DNA of 32,059 bases from Rhizobium sp. Q54 (lineage in GTDB: Bacteria; Pseudomonadota; Alphaproteobacteria; Micropepsales; Micropepsaceae), in NCBI GenBank assembly GCA_945860165.1, contig CAMAPL010000025.1, positions 1 through 32,059 on the forward strand, given 5' to 3'. How positions within the stretch are numbered: the first letter of the stretch is position 1; every line of letters starts with the position of its first letter. The position numbers and the translations under genes are program-made. This document shows, in pieces, positions 22,907-30,897 of the stretch. A model generated the notes under the pieces. The model was not told the DNA's origin and did no database searches. It saw only the letters and a list, made by a program, of their open reading frames with translations.

Positions 22907-25377
22907 TTCTCGGGTGTCCTTCTCATGACAAAGGGAGCGCTTTGAACGATGGCCATAATGACCGTTTGCATGCGGTAGTTATCCTTGACGGCGGCATCGC
23001 GCACGATGCGGACAGCCGGCATGTCATAGCCTTCCACGCCACGGCCCAGGGCGTAGGTCATCAGCCGCTCGGTGAAGGCTTCGACGAACTGGTCCTTGCG
23101 GGACAGCAGCACGTTCTGAAGGCCCTGCGGACCGGCGAACTTGGTGCCATCCGGCAGCACGGCCGAAACGTCCAGCAGCTTGCCGGCATCGGTGCTGCGC
23201 CAGGCGCCGATGGCGTCGTAATTTTCAAGGCTGAAGCCGAACGGATCCATCTTGGTGTGGCAGGAAGCGCAGATCGCGTTGGTGGCATGTGCCTGCATCT
23301 GTTCGCGCACCGTCATTGCCTTGCCATTCTTCACTTCGGTCAGGGCCGGAATGTCCGGTGGCGGCGGCGGCGGCGGCGCGGCCAGGATATTCTCCAGGAT
23401 CCACTTGCCGCGCAGCACCACCGAGGTGCGGTTGTTGTAGGAGGTGACGGTTAGGATGCTGGCCTGGTTCATAAGGCCGCCATGGCGCTGGGTGGGGTCC
23501 AGCTTCACCTTGCGGAAGGTGGTGCCATAGACGCCGGGCACGCCGTAATGCTCGGCCAGGCGCTGGTTGAGATAGGTGTAGTTGGCATCCAGGAAGTCCA
23601 AGACGCTGCGGTTATCTTTCACCACGCCGTCGAAGAACATCTCGGTTTCCGTCAGCATCGCCGTGCGCAGGCGCTGATCGAAGTTGGGGAACACGCGGCG
23701 GTCGGGGCGCTGGTGCTCCAGCTTGCGCAGATACAGCCACTGGCCGGCGAAATTCGCCGTCAGCGCCTTGGCGCGCTGATCGTTAAGCATCCGCGCGATC
23801 TGCTGCTTCAGCATAGCGGGCCGGCTGAGCTGCCTGCGCTCGGCCACTGCCAGAAGCTGTTCGTCGGGGATCGAGCTCCACAGGAAGAAGGACAAGCGGC
23901 TGGCAAGTTCGATGTCGTTGATACGGTGCACGGAGCCCGGCGCGGCGCCGGCCGGGTCGCGCTCGCGCATGAACAGGAAGCTGGGCGAAACCAGGATGGC
24001 TTCCAGCGCCGCTTCGACACCGTGATCGAAGTCGGCGTCCTTGCGGCCTTCGTTGTACAGCTTCATCAGCGGCGCAACGTCCACCGGCGTCACCGGGCGG
24101 CGATAGGCCTGGCGGGCCAGCGCGGTGAGAATCTTGTTGGCGCAGGCAGTTTCCTGCGCGCCGGATGCCGGACGGCAGACGAAGATCTTGCGGCGGCTGG
24201 GCGTGTCGCCGGGGCCCTTCACGTCATAGGGTCCGGTAATAGAAATCTGCATCACATCGCGCAGGTAGAAATTCTGCTGCATGCCAGGGCCGTTGGCATA
24301 GGACGGCACCGAGATGGTCTGCATCTTCGCGCCGTCCACCCACACATCCATGGGCAGAGGCTGTGCGGGGCCGGTCGGCTTGACGGGGCGCGCGCCGGTG
24401 GTGGTCTTGGGCAGCAGGCTTTCGTCCAGCGCCAGTTGCTTGCGGAACGAGGCGCCGATGGTGCGCAGGCCCGCCTTCAGCGGCATCTTCACTTCATAGC
24501 GGTTGTGGAAGTCGATCTCGTTCTCGGTCTGGGTGCCGGAATTCAGGTAGATCTGGACGGAATAGGTGGCGTCGAGGGGCGCATAGAATTTGAAAGCACC
24601 GCCGCCGCGCGAATCCAGCGGAAGATCGTCGCTGGCCCGCTCGTTATAGGCCGGCACGCCGAAGGCAATCTCGAACAGGTCCCTGGTGAGCTTGTAGTCG
24701 TTGGTGATGACGCGGTGCGAGGTCTGCCCCGTCGCCAGGCGGGCGATCTTGCCGGCCGCGTTCATGTAGCGGTCCATCAGGGTGGGCGAGACGGTGAGGA
24801 TGTCGGCGATATTGTCGAAGCCATAGCCGGTATCGTCGACGGGCAAATCCTTGCTCATATCGACATCCAGGGCGAGAAGATCGCGAACCGCATTGGCGTA
24901 TTCCGCGCGGTTCATGCGCCGAAGCGTGGCGCGGCCGGGATTGGGATTGGCTTCGCCCAGCCTGTCGAGCGAGGATTCCAGCCAGTTGGTGAAATCGGCA
25001 AGCTGTTCCTTGGACGGCCGTTTCATGCCGCGCGGGGGCATCTCGCCCAGACTGATGCGGCGCAGGATTTTTTCCCAGGTGGGATTGTGGACGTCGAGAT
25101 CATCCGCCTTCAGCGGCAGCACGGACATGCCGGCGGTCTTCATCTTGTCGTTGTGGCAACCCGAGCAGTACTGGACCAGCATCTGCTTGCGATCGGCAGG
25201 GGTGGCAGCGGTCTGGGAAACAGACAAGGCGGAGGCGGTGGGAGTCGTGGCGGCTGCCGGCACGGTTTCGGCGGTAGCGGTACCCAGCAGCTGCAAGCCG
25301 ATCACGCCCGTAAGGGCGACGATGCCGGCCGAGGCGAGAATTCTTCCCGATACGCTCCGTTTAGTCATTGGCGACAT
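22903..25377 (-). CDS. Planctomycete-type cytochrome c protein (PSCyt/PSD: DUF1587-1595-1592-1588-1585)
   Basis: 824 residues from ATGTCGCCAATG, preceded by AGGAAAA. MSPMTKRSVSGRILASAGIVALTGVIGLQLLG is an uncleaved anchor or Sec signal. Two haem c sites are visible: CSGCH (71-75) near the N-terminus and CASCH (703-707) near the C-terminus. In order: an N-terminal cytochrome-like part (YCSGCHNDKMKTAGMSVLPLKADDLDVHNP... SLGEMPPRGM), DUF1587 (RATLRRMNRAEYANAVRDLLALD), a carbohydrate-binding-like beta region, DUF1595, DUF1592 (DIELASRLSFFLWSSIPDEQLL), DUF1588 (RHGGLMNQASILTVTSYNNRTSVVLRGKW) and DUF1585 at the end. A periplasmic redox enzyme or electron conduit is implied. No substrate is known for the family. 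First gene of the three-gene operon. Confidence 0.85.
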   Translation of the reverse strand: MSPMTKRSVSGRILASAGIVALTGVIGLQLLGTATAETVPAAATTPTASALSVSQTAATPADRKQMLVQYCSGCHNDKMKTAGMSVLPLKADDLDVHNPTWEKILRRISLGEMPPRGMKRPSKEQLADFTNWLESSLDRLGEANPNPGRATLRRMNRAEYANAVRDLLALDVDMSKDLPVDDTGYGFDNIADILTVSPTLMDRYMNAAGKIARLATGQTSHRVITNDYKLTRDLFEIAFGVPAYNERASDDLPLDSRGGGAFKFYAPLDATYSVQIYLNSGTQTENEIDFHNRYEVKMPLKAGLRTIGASFRKQLALDESLLPKTTTGARPVKPTGPAQPLPMDVWVDGAKMQTISVPSYANGPGMQQNFYLRDVMQISITGPYDVKGPGDTPSRRKIFVCRPASGAQETACANKILTALARQAYRRPVTPVDVAPLMKLYNEGRKDADFDHGVEAALEAILVSPSFLFMRERDPAGAAPGSVHRINDIELASRLSFFLWSSIPDEQLLAVAERRQLSRPAMLKQQIARMLNDQRAKALTANFAGQWLYLRKLEHQRPDRRVFPNFDQRLRTAMLTETEMFFDGVVKDNRSVLDFLDANYTYLNQRLAEHYGVPGVYGTTFRKVKLDPTQRHGGLMNQASILTVTSYNNRTSVVLRGKWILENILAAPPPPPPPDIPALTEVKNGKAMTVREQMQAHATNAICASCHTKMDPFGFSLENYDAIGAWRSTDAGKLLDVSAVLPDGTKFAGPQGLQNVLLSRKDQFVEAFTERLMTYALGRGVEGYDMPAVRIVRDAAVKDNYRMQTVIMAIVQSAPFVMRRTPEK

Positions 25378-25745
25378 TCGTTTTCCTGCCTTCAAAGAAA
25401 CAGGCGGCTGAGCCACCTCGGCGCTGCACTTTCGAAAAAGCGCGGGCAAATTTGAACACCTTGTTAACAGCGCATCCTGCGCATTTCTAGAATTATTCCA
25501 GTGTTGGATCTGGATATCTATAGCATTAAGGCCGACTGGCTTTTAAGTAACCGATTCCCCGAAAAGCCTGACAATTTGCGGCAAATGTTTCTGAGCATTT
25601 GTCATTTATGCTGCGTGCGCGAACTGATTTCGCAATTCGCTGCATCGCAACATAAAGTTGCCCCACGGAACTTCGATGCCAAGCTGGCTTTGCCTGCCAA
25701 ACGAAGGCGAACTGGCTGGCACAGAATCACAGGCGAGAACGGTCC
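25378..25745. promoter_or_regulatory. 368-bp divergent promoter region with palindromes
   Basis: It separates the cytochrome operon (leftward) from the second amidohydrolase (rightward) and is AT-richer than its flanks. It contains GCGCA-TCC-TGCGC (25470-25482), the perfect palindrome ATTTGC-G-GCAAAT (25574-25586) and TTCGCTGCATCGCAA (25636-25650), the last similar to motifs at 1370, 5367 and 27697. A 90-codon frame at 25501 has no ribosome binding site and looks spurious. No exact -35/-10 pair could be fixed. Confidence 0.45.
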
Positions 25746-26672
25746 ATGCACATCCACAGGCGAACAGTTCTGACATCCCTGGGCGCCATGGCGCTGGCCT
25801 CGCCGCTGCGCGCTCAAGAAGCGCCGATATGGAGCGCGCCGGTGCTCGACCTGCATTGGCATATGCGCCGCACGCCCGAGGCCAACCTGGCGCACATGAA
25901 TGGCAGCGGGGTGACCAAGGCTAATCTTCTGACCAACGGCAATGCGGTGGAAAATGTGCGCGCGCTCCAGGCGGGCAATTCAGGGCGCTTCCCCATCTGG
26001 TTCGCGAGCGCCGACATTACCAAGCCCGATGCGGAAGCGCTTTTGACCAGGGCCGTGAAAGACGGCGCCAGCGGTTTTGGCGAAATCAAATTTCCTGTTG
26101 CGGCTGACGGGCCGGAGCTGCGCCGCATGTATGCCCTGGCGGCTGAACTGAACGTGCCAATCATGGTGCATTTCCAGGAAGTGGGGCATACGCCCACCGA
26201 AGGCACGTTCGCAGCGGGGTGGAAACGGTTCGCCGCTATGCTGAAGGCGTTTCCCAAAACTAAATTCATCGGTCATGCCGACGCCTTCTGGGCCAATATC
26301 AGCGCCGACTATGCGGAAGCAGACGCCTATCCCGCCGGTCCGGTGGTGCGCGGCGGCGTTACCGACAGGCTGCTGGCCGATTATCCCAACCTGTTCGGCG
26401 ACATGTCAGCCAATTCCGGCAATAACGGCCTGTCACGCGACGCGGAATTCACCAGGGATTTCCTGCGCCGTCACCAGGGCAAGCTGATGTTCGGCAGCGA
26501 CTGCAATTGCAGTGATGGCAAGGGCAGCAACACCGAGCGCGCCGCGCCGCGCATGCGCGGCAAATGCGTGGCGCGCGAAACGCTGGGCATCTTGGCGGCA
26601 TCGACCACGCCATCGGTGTTCCGCAAACTGGTGTGGGACAATGCCCACACCCTGCTGAAGCTTCCGGCCTGA
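25746..26672 (+). CDS. Tat-exported amidohydrolase-2 family protein
   Basis: 308 residues. MHIHRRTVLTSLGAMALASPLRAQ is a short twin-arginine signal (HRRTVL) with cleavage after AQ. The mature protein opens with VLDLHWHMRR, the HxH metal motif of the amidohydrolase-2 fold. MVHFQEVGH (about 138-146) and KFIGHADAFW give further His ligands, and LMFGSDCNC holds the catalytic Asp. The C-terminal VWDNAHTLLKLP is the usual closing helix. The enzyme is a metal-dependent hydrolase or decarboxylase of a small carboxylate in the periplasm; the substrate is unknown. AGGCGAGAA about ten bases upstream is a weak ribosome binding site. It is divergent from the cytochrome operon and converges on the esterase gene with a 3-base gap. 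Confidence 0.75.
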   Translation: MHIHRRTVLTSLGAMALASPLRAQEAPIWSAPVLDLHWHMRRTPEANLAHMNGSGVTKANLLTNGNAVENVRALQAGNSGRFPIWFASADITKPDAEALLTRAVKDGASGFGEIKFPVAADGPELRRMYALAAELNVPIMVHFQEVGHTPTEGTFAAGWKRFAAMLKAFPKTKFIGHADAFWANISADYAEADAYPAGPVVRGGVTDRLLADYPNLFGDMSANSGNNGLSRDAEFTRDFLRRHQGKLMFGSDCNCSDGKGSNTERAAPRMRGKCVARETLGILAASTTPSVFRKLVWDNAHTLLKLPA

Positions 26673-26675
26673 TAG

Positions 26676-27665
26676 TTATTTGGCGCCGAACATCCAGCGC
26701 ATGACGGACGGCAGCAGCCAGCCGCCATGCACGTCGGAATGGGCGCCATCACCCCATTCGTAGCGCACATCGTAACGCGCGCCCGCGACCTTCTTGATAT
26801 CGGCATTGGCGTTGGCCCATTGCAGCGACGACAGCATCTGCTGGTTGGCGAGGAACCAGCTGCCATGCTCGTTGTTGAGATCGTTGGCGCCATCCTGCAG
26901 GAAAATGCGGATGGGGCGGATCGGGTTTTTGCGGATCAGGCCGGGATAGGTGTCGCCGCCCACGATCACGGGACTGGTGGCGGTCGCCGGACGATAACCG
27001 ATCGACGTATAGCTGCCGATGTAGCTGATGACGTTGCCGAAGGATTCCGGCTTGTTCCACGCCACGGTCCAGGCGCAGATGGCGCCGCTGGAGGTGCCGC
27101 CGATGGCGCGCTTCATGGGATCGCTGGTGAAGGCATATTTCTTGGCGACTTCCGGCAGCATTTCCTCGGTCAGGAAGCGCGCATAGGCGTCGCTGACCGC
27201 GTCATACTCCTGGGCGCGGTTGTTGGGATTTCCAGTGCAGGCATAGCCGGTGCAGCCCACGGGTCCCAGGCCATCGGGATAATGATCGGTGCCCTTGTTG
27301 CCAGGGGTGATGAAGATGCCCAGGGTTGCGGGGATGTCGCCCTTGGCGATCAAATTGTCCAGCACTACCGGAATGTTCAGCGGTCCTTGCGGATTGATGG
27401 CGCGCTGGCCGTCCTGAAACACCAGCAGATTGGGCGGAGTTTTGGCATCGTAATTAGCCGGGACATAGATCCAGTAGCGCCGTACCGTGCCGGCGATGAT
27501 CTGGCTCTTGAATTCCAGTGGCCCGATCAGCTTGCCCTTCTTGACGGCGGGTTGCGGCACCGAATCCTGGGTCGGGGGATATTCGCCCGGCTTGCGCGGC
27601 TCAGCCGCCACAGCCGGTCCGGCCAGAAACGCCAATGTCAATGCACATACTGTCCAGATTTTCAT
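26676..27665 (-). CDS. Exported esterase, enterochelin-esterase/esterase-D-like alpha/beta hydrolase
   Basis: 329 residues. MKIWTVCALTLAFLAGPAVA is a Sec signal. The mature part has the putative-esterase (PF00756-type) pattern: RRYWIYVPANYDAKTPPNLLVFQDG (strand plus oxyanion loop), the nucleophile elbow GTSSG (190-194, Ser192), IRIFLQDGANDLNN for the acid region and GDGAHSDVHGGW with the catalytic His. Family members cleave ferric-enterobactin, feruloyl or other carboxylic esters. GCTGYACTGNPNNRAQEYDAV is an insert seen in the polysaccharide-esterase-like group. It would act in the periplasm. It is transcribed alone; upstream lies TTTGCTGCATTTGGCGAA (27697-27714), a relative of the recurring GCTGCA motif. 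Confidence 0.8.
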   Translation of the reverse strand: MKIWTVCALTLAFLAGPAVAAEPRKPGEYPPTQDSVPQPAVKKGKLIGPLEFKSQIIAGTVRRYWIYVPANYDAKTPPNLLVFQDGQRAINPQGPLNIPVVLDNLIAKGDIPATLGIFITPGNKGTDHYPDGLGPVGCTGYACTGNPNNRAQEYDAVSDAYARFLTEEMLPEVAKKYAFTSDPMKRAIGGTSSGAICAWTVAWNKPESFGNVISYIGSYTSIGYRPATATSPVIVGGDTYPGLIRKNPIRPIRIFLQDGANDLNNEHGSWFLANQQMLSSLQWANANADIKKVAGARYDVRYEWGDGAHSDVHGGWLLPSVMRWMFGAK

Positions 27666-27744
27666 CGCGTCCGCCCCTTATGGAATTTTTCGCGAGTTTG
27701 CTGCATTTGGCGAAAGGCTACAACACCGACAATTGGTCAGCGAT

Positions 27745-27972
27745 CTAATGATCGCGCATGTCGCGCCAGCGGCGCAGATGGGCTTTGACCTCTTCGCTCA
27801 GGTCATGGCCGCTGCGCAGCGCCATGCCGTCTTCCACCACATCGTCATACGGTCCGGCGGCAAAACAGCAGGGGCAGACGGCCAAGTCGTGGAATTGGGT
27901 CTGGGCAATGCGGATCAGCGACTCCTTGCAGTCGGTGCAGGCGACGGTCAGAAAGCTGTGAAAGGGCTCCAT
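27745..27972 (-). CDS. Small double-CxxC (possible zinc-ribbon) protein in the kor operon
   Basis: 75 residues, MEPFHSFLTVACTDCKESL... AVCPCCFAAG. CTDC (12-15) and CPCC (33-36) would hold one zinc or iron-sulphur centre. The C-terminal half is charged and helical (SGHDLSEEVKAHLRRWRDMRDH). AAGAGA upstream supports the start. It follows korB by 46 bp on the same strand, the likely last gene of the operon. No family could be recognised; a small iron-sulphur or redox accessory of the oxidoreductase is a reasonable but unproven idea. Confidence 0.55.
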   Translation of the reverse strand: MEPFHSFLTVACTDCKESLIRIAQTQFHDLAVCPCCFAAGPYDDVVEDGMALRSGHDLSEEVKAHLRRWRDMRDH

Positions 27973-28018
27973 GACGTTGTTCTCTTGGTGTGGCCGTGAA
28001 GGACGGCGCGGATTGCGA

Positions 28019-29074
28019 TCAGCGATGGGATGCGTTGAAGGACTCCAGGCCTTTGGCGCCGGGGCAGAGCTGTTTTTCGGACATGCGATTGAGCGGATGG
28101 CTGACGGTGTTCAGATTGGCATGCATGTCCGTAGCGCCGGACTCCATATAGATCAGGCCGGTGACCAGCTCGCCCGCTGCGGCGCGGTTTTGCAGATAGG
28201 TCATGGCGCCGATGCGGTCATGGGGATCGTAATCGGCCGCCAGCTTGGACAGCCGCAACGTCGAGCCGTCATGCAGCGCCACTTCTTCCGTGGTGCCCGG
28301 CGCATACTCGACCGTGATCGCCTCGCGCGGTTCCATCAGGTCCAGCCGGTTTACCGCTTCGTTATGCTCCCGCACATAATCGTAGGCCTTGGTCGAGCCG
28401 GCATGGTTATTGAACGCGACGCAGGGGCTGACAATGTCGATAAAGGCCGGGCCGGGATGGCTCATCGCCGCCATGATCAGCGGCACCATCTGGGCCTTGT
28501 CGCCGGAAAAGCTGCGTCCGACGAATGTCGCGCCCACCATCAGCGCCATGCTGACCAGGTCGAGCGGGGAATCCATGTTGCTGCCGCCGGCCTTGCTCTT
28601 GGAGCCCTTGTCGGCGGTGGCGGAGAACTGGCCCTTGGTCAGGCCGTACACGCCGTTATTCTCGGTGATATAGACCATGTTCACGCCGCGCCGCACGCAG
28701 TGCACGAACTGGCCCAGGCCAATCGAAGCGGAATCGCCGTCACCCGACACGCCCATATACAGAAGCTCTCGATTGGCCAGATTGGCGCCGGTCAGCACCG
28801 ATGGCATACGGCCATGCACCGAGTTAAAGCCGTGGCTCTGGCCCAACAGGTAATCGGGTGTCTTGGACGAGCAGCCGATGCCCGACAGTTTGGCAACTCG
28901 ATGCGGTTCGATGTTCAGCTCGAAACAGGCCTGGATGATGGCGAAGGAAATCGAGTCATGGCCGCAGCCGGCGCACAGCGTCGAGACCGAGCCTTCATAG
29001 TCGCGGTGGGTGAAGCCCAGTTTGTTCACCGCGATGCCGGGATGGCGCAGCTTGGGCTTGGCGATATAAGTCAT
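28019..29074 (-). CDS. korB: 2-oxoacid:ferredoxin oxidoreductase beta subunit (KorB)
   Basis: 351 residues. The start overlaps the korA stop as ATGA. CAGCGH (Cys34, Cys37), GCSS (Cys68) and VSPC (Cys218) are the four ligands of the 4Fe-4S cluster in this subunit. GDGDSASIGLGQ (111-122) with ITENNGVYGLTKGQ (136-149) is the thiamine-diphosphate and Mg site. GFNSVHGRMPSVLTGANLAN is typical of the 2-oxoglutarate enzyme group. With KorA it oxidatively decarboxylates a 2-oxoacid, most likely 2-oxoglutarate to succinyl-CoA, passing two electrons to ferredoxin. Pyruvate or branched-chain acids remain possible. Cytosolic. Confidence 0.87.
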   Translation of the reverse strand: MTYIAKPKLRHPGIAVNKLGFTHRDYEGSVSTLCAGCGHDSISFAIIQACFELNIEPHRVAKLSGIGCSSKTPDYLLGQSHGFNSVHGRMPSVLTGANLANRELLYMGVSGDGDSASIGLGQFVHCVRRGVNMVYITENNGVYGLTKGQFSATADKGSKSKAGGSNMDSPLDLVSMALMVGATFVGRSFSGDKAQMVPLIMAAMSHPGPAFIDIVSPCVAFNNHAGSTKAYDYVREHNEAVNRLDLMEPREAITVEYAPGTTEEVALHDGSTLRLSKLAADYDPHDRIGAMTYLQNRAAAGELVTGLIYMESGATDMHANLNTVSHPLNRMSEKQLCPGAKGLESFNASHR

Positions 29075-30897
29075 TGCGCGGCCTCTTTGGATTTCAGCGC
29101 GATGCGCTCGGCGATGGCCGCGATGATGAAGCGCGCGGTGATGGGTGTGCCGTCATAGTGCAGGATGGAAATGAATCGCGCCGGGTCGATGCCGCATTCA
29201 TTGACCAGCAGCGAGCGCATCTGGGCGTCGCGGTTCTGCTCGACTAGGAAAATCTGGTTATGGGCGTTGATGAAATCCACCACCGCATCGCTGAACGGGA
29301 AGGCGCGCAGCCGCAACGTGTCCAGATGGACGCCATCGGCATACAGGGCCGCCAGCGCCTCGTTCATCGCTGCGCTGGTGGAGCCGAAATAAATCACGCC
29401 GGTCTTGGCTTTCTCCTTGGTGCGGCGCACGACCGGGGCGGGCACCAGCGTCTTGGCGGTTTCGAATTTGCGCAGCAGGCGCTGCATATTGTCCTGATAG
29501 ACCGAGCCTTCCTCGCTGTATTTTGCGAAGCGGTCGCGGCTGGTGCCGCGGGTGAAATAGGCGCCCTTGGTGGGATGGGTGCCGGGCAGGGTGCGCCAGG
29601 GAATGGCGTCGCCGTCCACATCCAGATAGCGGCCGAAGGTCTTGCCGGCTTCCAGTTCCTCCGCCGTCATCACCTTGCCGCGGTCATAAACCTTGGCATC
29701 GTCCCAGGTGAAAGGATCGCACAGCCAGTCATTCATGCCGATGTCCAGGTCTTCCAGCACAAAGACCGGGGTCTGCAGTCGTTCGGCCAGATCGAAGGAT
29801 AGAGCGGTGAACTCGAATAGCTCCTTTGGGTCTTCGGGCAGCAGCACCACATGCTTGGTGTCGCCATGGCTGGCATAGGCGCAGATCAAGAGGTCGGCCT
29901 GCTGGGTGCGGGTGGGCATGCCGGTGGAAGGACCGCCGCGCTGCACGTCGATGATCACGGCGGGAATTTCCGCGAAATAGGCCAGGCCGAGGAATTCCTG
30001 CATCAGGGAAATGCCCGGCCCGCTGGTGGCGGTAAAGGCGCGCGCCCCGTTCCAGCTCGCGCCGATCACCGTGCCGATGGCCGAGATTTCGTCTTCCGAC
30101 TGCACGATGGCGAACTTGTTTTTTCCGCTTTGCGCATCCACCCGGTATTTCCCGCAATGTTTGGCGAAGGCTTCCGCCACCGAGGTGGACGGTGTGATGG
30201 GATACCAGGCCGCCACGGTGGCGCCGCCATAGACGCAGCCCAGTCCGGCCGCGTCATTGCCATTGACGAAGATGCGATCACCCACCGCATCGGCTTTCTC
30301 GATTTTTAGCCCGCACGCACCGGAGAGGTTATCGCGGGCATAGTCATGGCCCATGCGCAGCGCCCGATGGTTGGGCGCAATCAGCTTGTCCTTACCCTTA
30401 TACTGTGCGCCGATCATCTGCTCGAGCATGGCGCGGTCGATGCCCAGAAGTTGGGCGAGGGCGCCGACATAGATGATGTTCTTGAACAGCTGGCGCTGGC
30501 GCGGATCGCTATAGGTGCTGTTGCAGATTTCGGTCAGCGGCATCACTAAGATGTTGATGTCATCGCGCAAGCGCGACATCGGAATGGGCTTTGAGGAATC
30601 GTAGAACAGATAGCCGCCGGGATCGATACCGGCGATGTCCTTGTCCCAGGTCTGCGGATTCATCGCCACCATCAGGTCGACACCGCCGCGCCGACCCAGC
30701 CAACCCTTGCCCGAGACGCGCACCTCATACCAGGTCGGCAGGCCCTGGATGTTCGAAGGAAATATGTTGCGCGACGCCACCGGCACGCCCATGCGCAGGA
30801 TGGAGCGCGCGAACATCTCATTGGCCGAGGCCGAGCCAGAGCCATTGACGTTGGCGAATTTGACGACGAAATCGTTGACGTGTTTTACCGGTGACAT
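29071..30897 (-). CDS. korA: 2-oxoacid:ferredoxin oxidoreductase gamma-alpha fusion subunit (KorA)
   Basis: 608 residues from MSPVKHVNDF; the frame upstream lies inside the previous gene. The gamma domain is fused at the N-terminus (about 1-190: VNGSGSASANEMFARSILRMGVP). The alpha domain begins near 205 with AAGLGCVYGGATVAAWYPITPSTSVAEAFA (YPITPST 232-238). SGPGISLMQEFLGLAYFAEIPAVIIDVQRGGPSTGMPTRTQQADL is the CoA-binding core. ALYADGVHLDTLRLRAFPF and the last 150 residues are the transketolase C-terminal-like domain. The start codon overlaps the end of the GltD-like gene by 13 bases and the stop overlaps korB by 4, so the three proteins are translationally coupled. Confidence 0.87.
   Translation of the reverse strand: MSPVKHVNDFVVKFANVNGSGSASANEMFARSILRMGVPVASRNIFPSNIQGLPTWYEVRVSGKGWLGRRGGVDLMVAMNPQTWDKDIAGIDPGGYLFYDSSKPIPMSRLRDDINILVMPLTEICNSTYSDPRQRQLFKNIIYVGALAQLLGIDRAMLEQMIGAQYKGKDKLIAPNHRALRMGHDYARDNLSGACGLKIEKADAVGDRIFVNGNDAAGLGCVYGGATVAAWYPITPSTSVAEAFAKHCGKYRVDAQSGKNKFAIVQSEDEISAIGTVIGASWNGARAFTATSGPGISLMQEFLGLAYFAEIPAVIIDVQRGGPSTGMPTRTQQADLLICAYASHGDTKHVVLLPEDPKELFEFTALSFDLAERLQTPVFVLEDLDIGMNDWLCDPFTWDDAKVYDRGKVMTAEELEAGKTFGRYLDVDGDAIPWRTLPGTHPTKGAYFTRGTSRDRFAKYSEEGSVYQDNMQRLLRKFETAKTLVPAPVVRRTKEKAKTGVIYFGSTSAAMNEALAALYADGVHLDTLRLRAFPFSDAVVDFINAHNQIFLVEQNRDAQMRSLLVNECGIDPARFISILHYDGTPITARFIIAAIAERIALKSKEAAQ

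Noticed and set aside
23482-25455. 657-codon frame antisense to the cytochrome gene
   Set aside because: His/Gly/Arg-rich shadow without any recognisable domain; the opposite strand encodes clear haem sites and PSD domains.
25453-25470. TTGAACACCTTGTTAACA as another copy of the 199-255 operator
   Set aside because: Only the left half matches; the right half lacks TGTTCA symmetry, so it is probably chance.
25501-25773. 90-codon rightward frame in the divergent promoter region
   Set aside because: It has no ribosome binding site, crosses several palindromes, overlaps the amidohydrolase start and shows no protein-like pattern.
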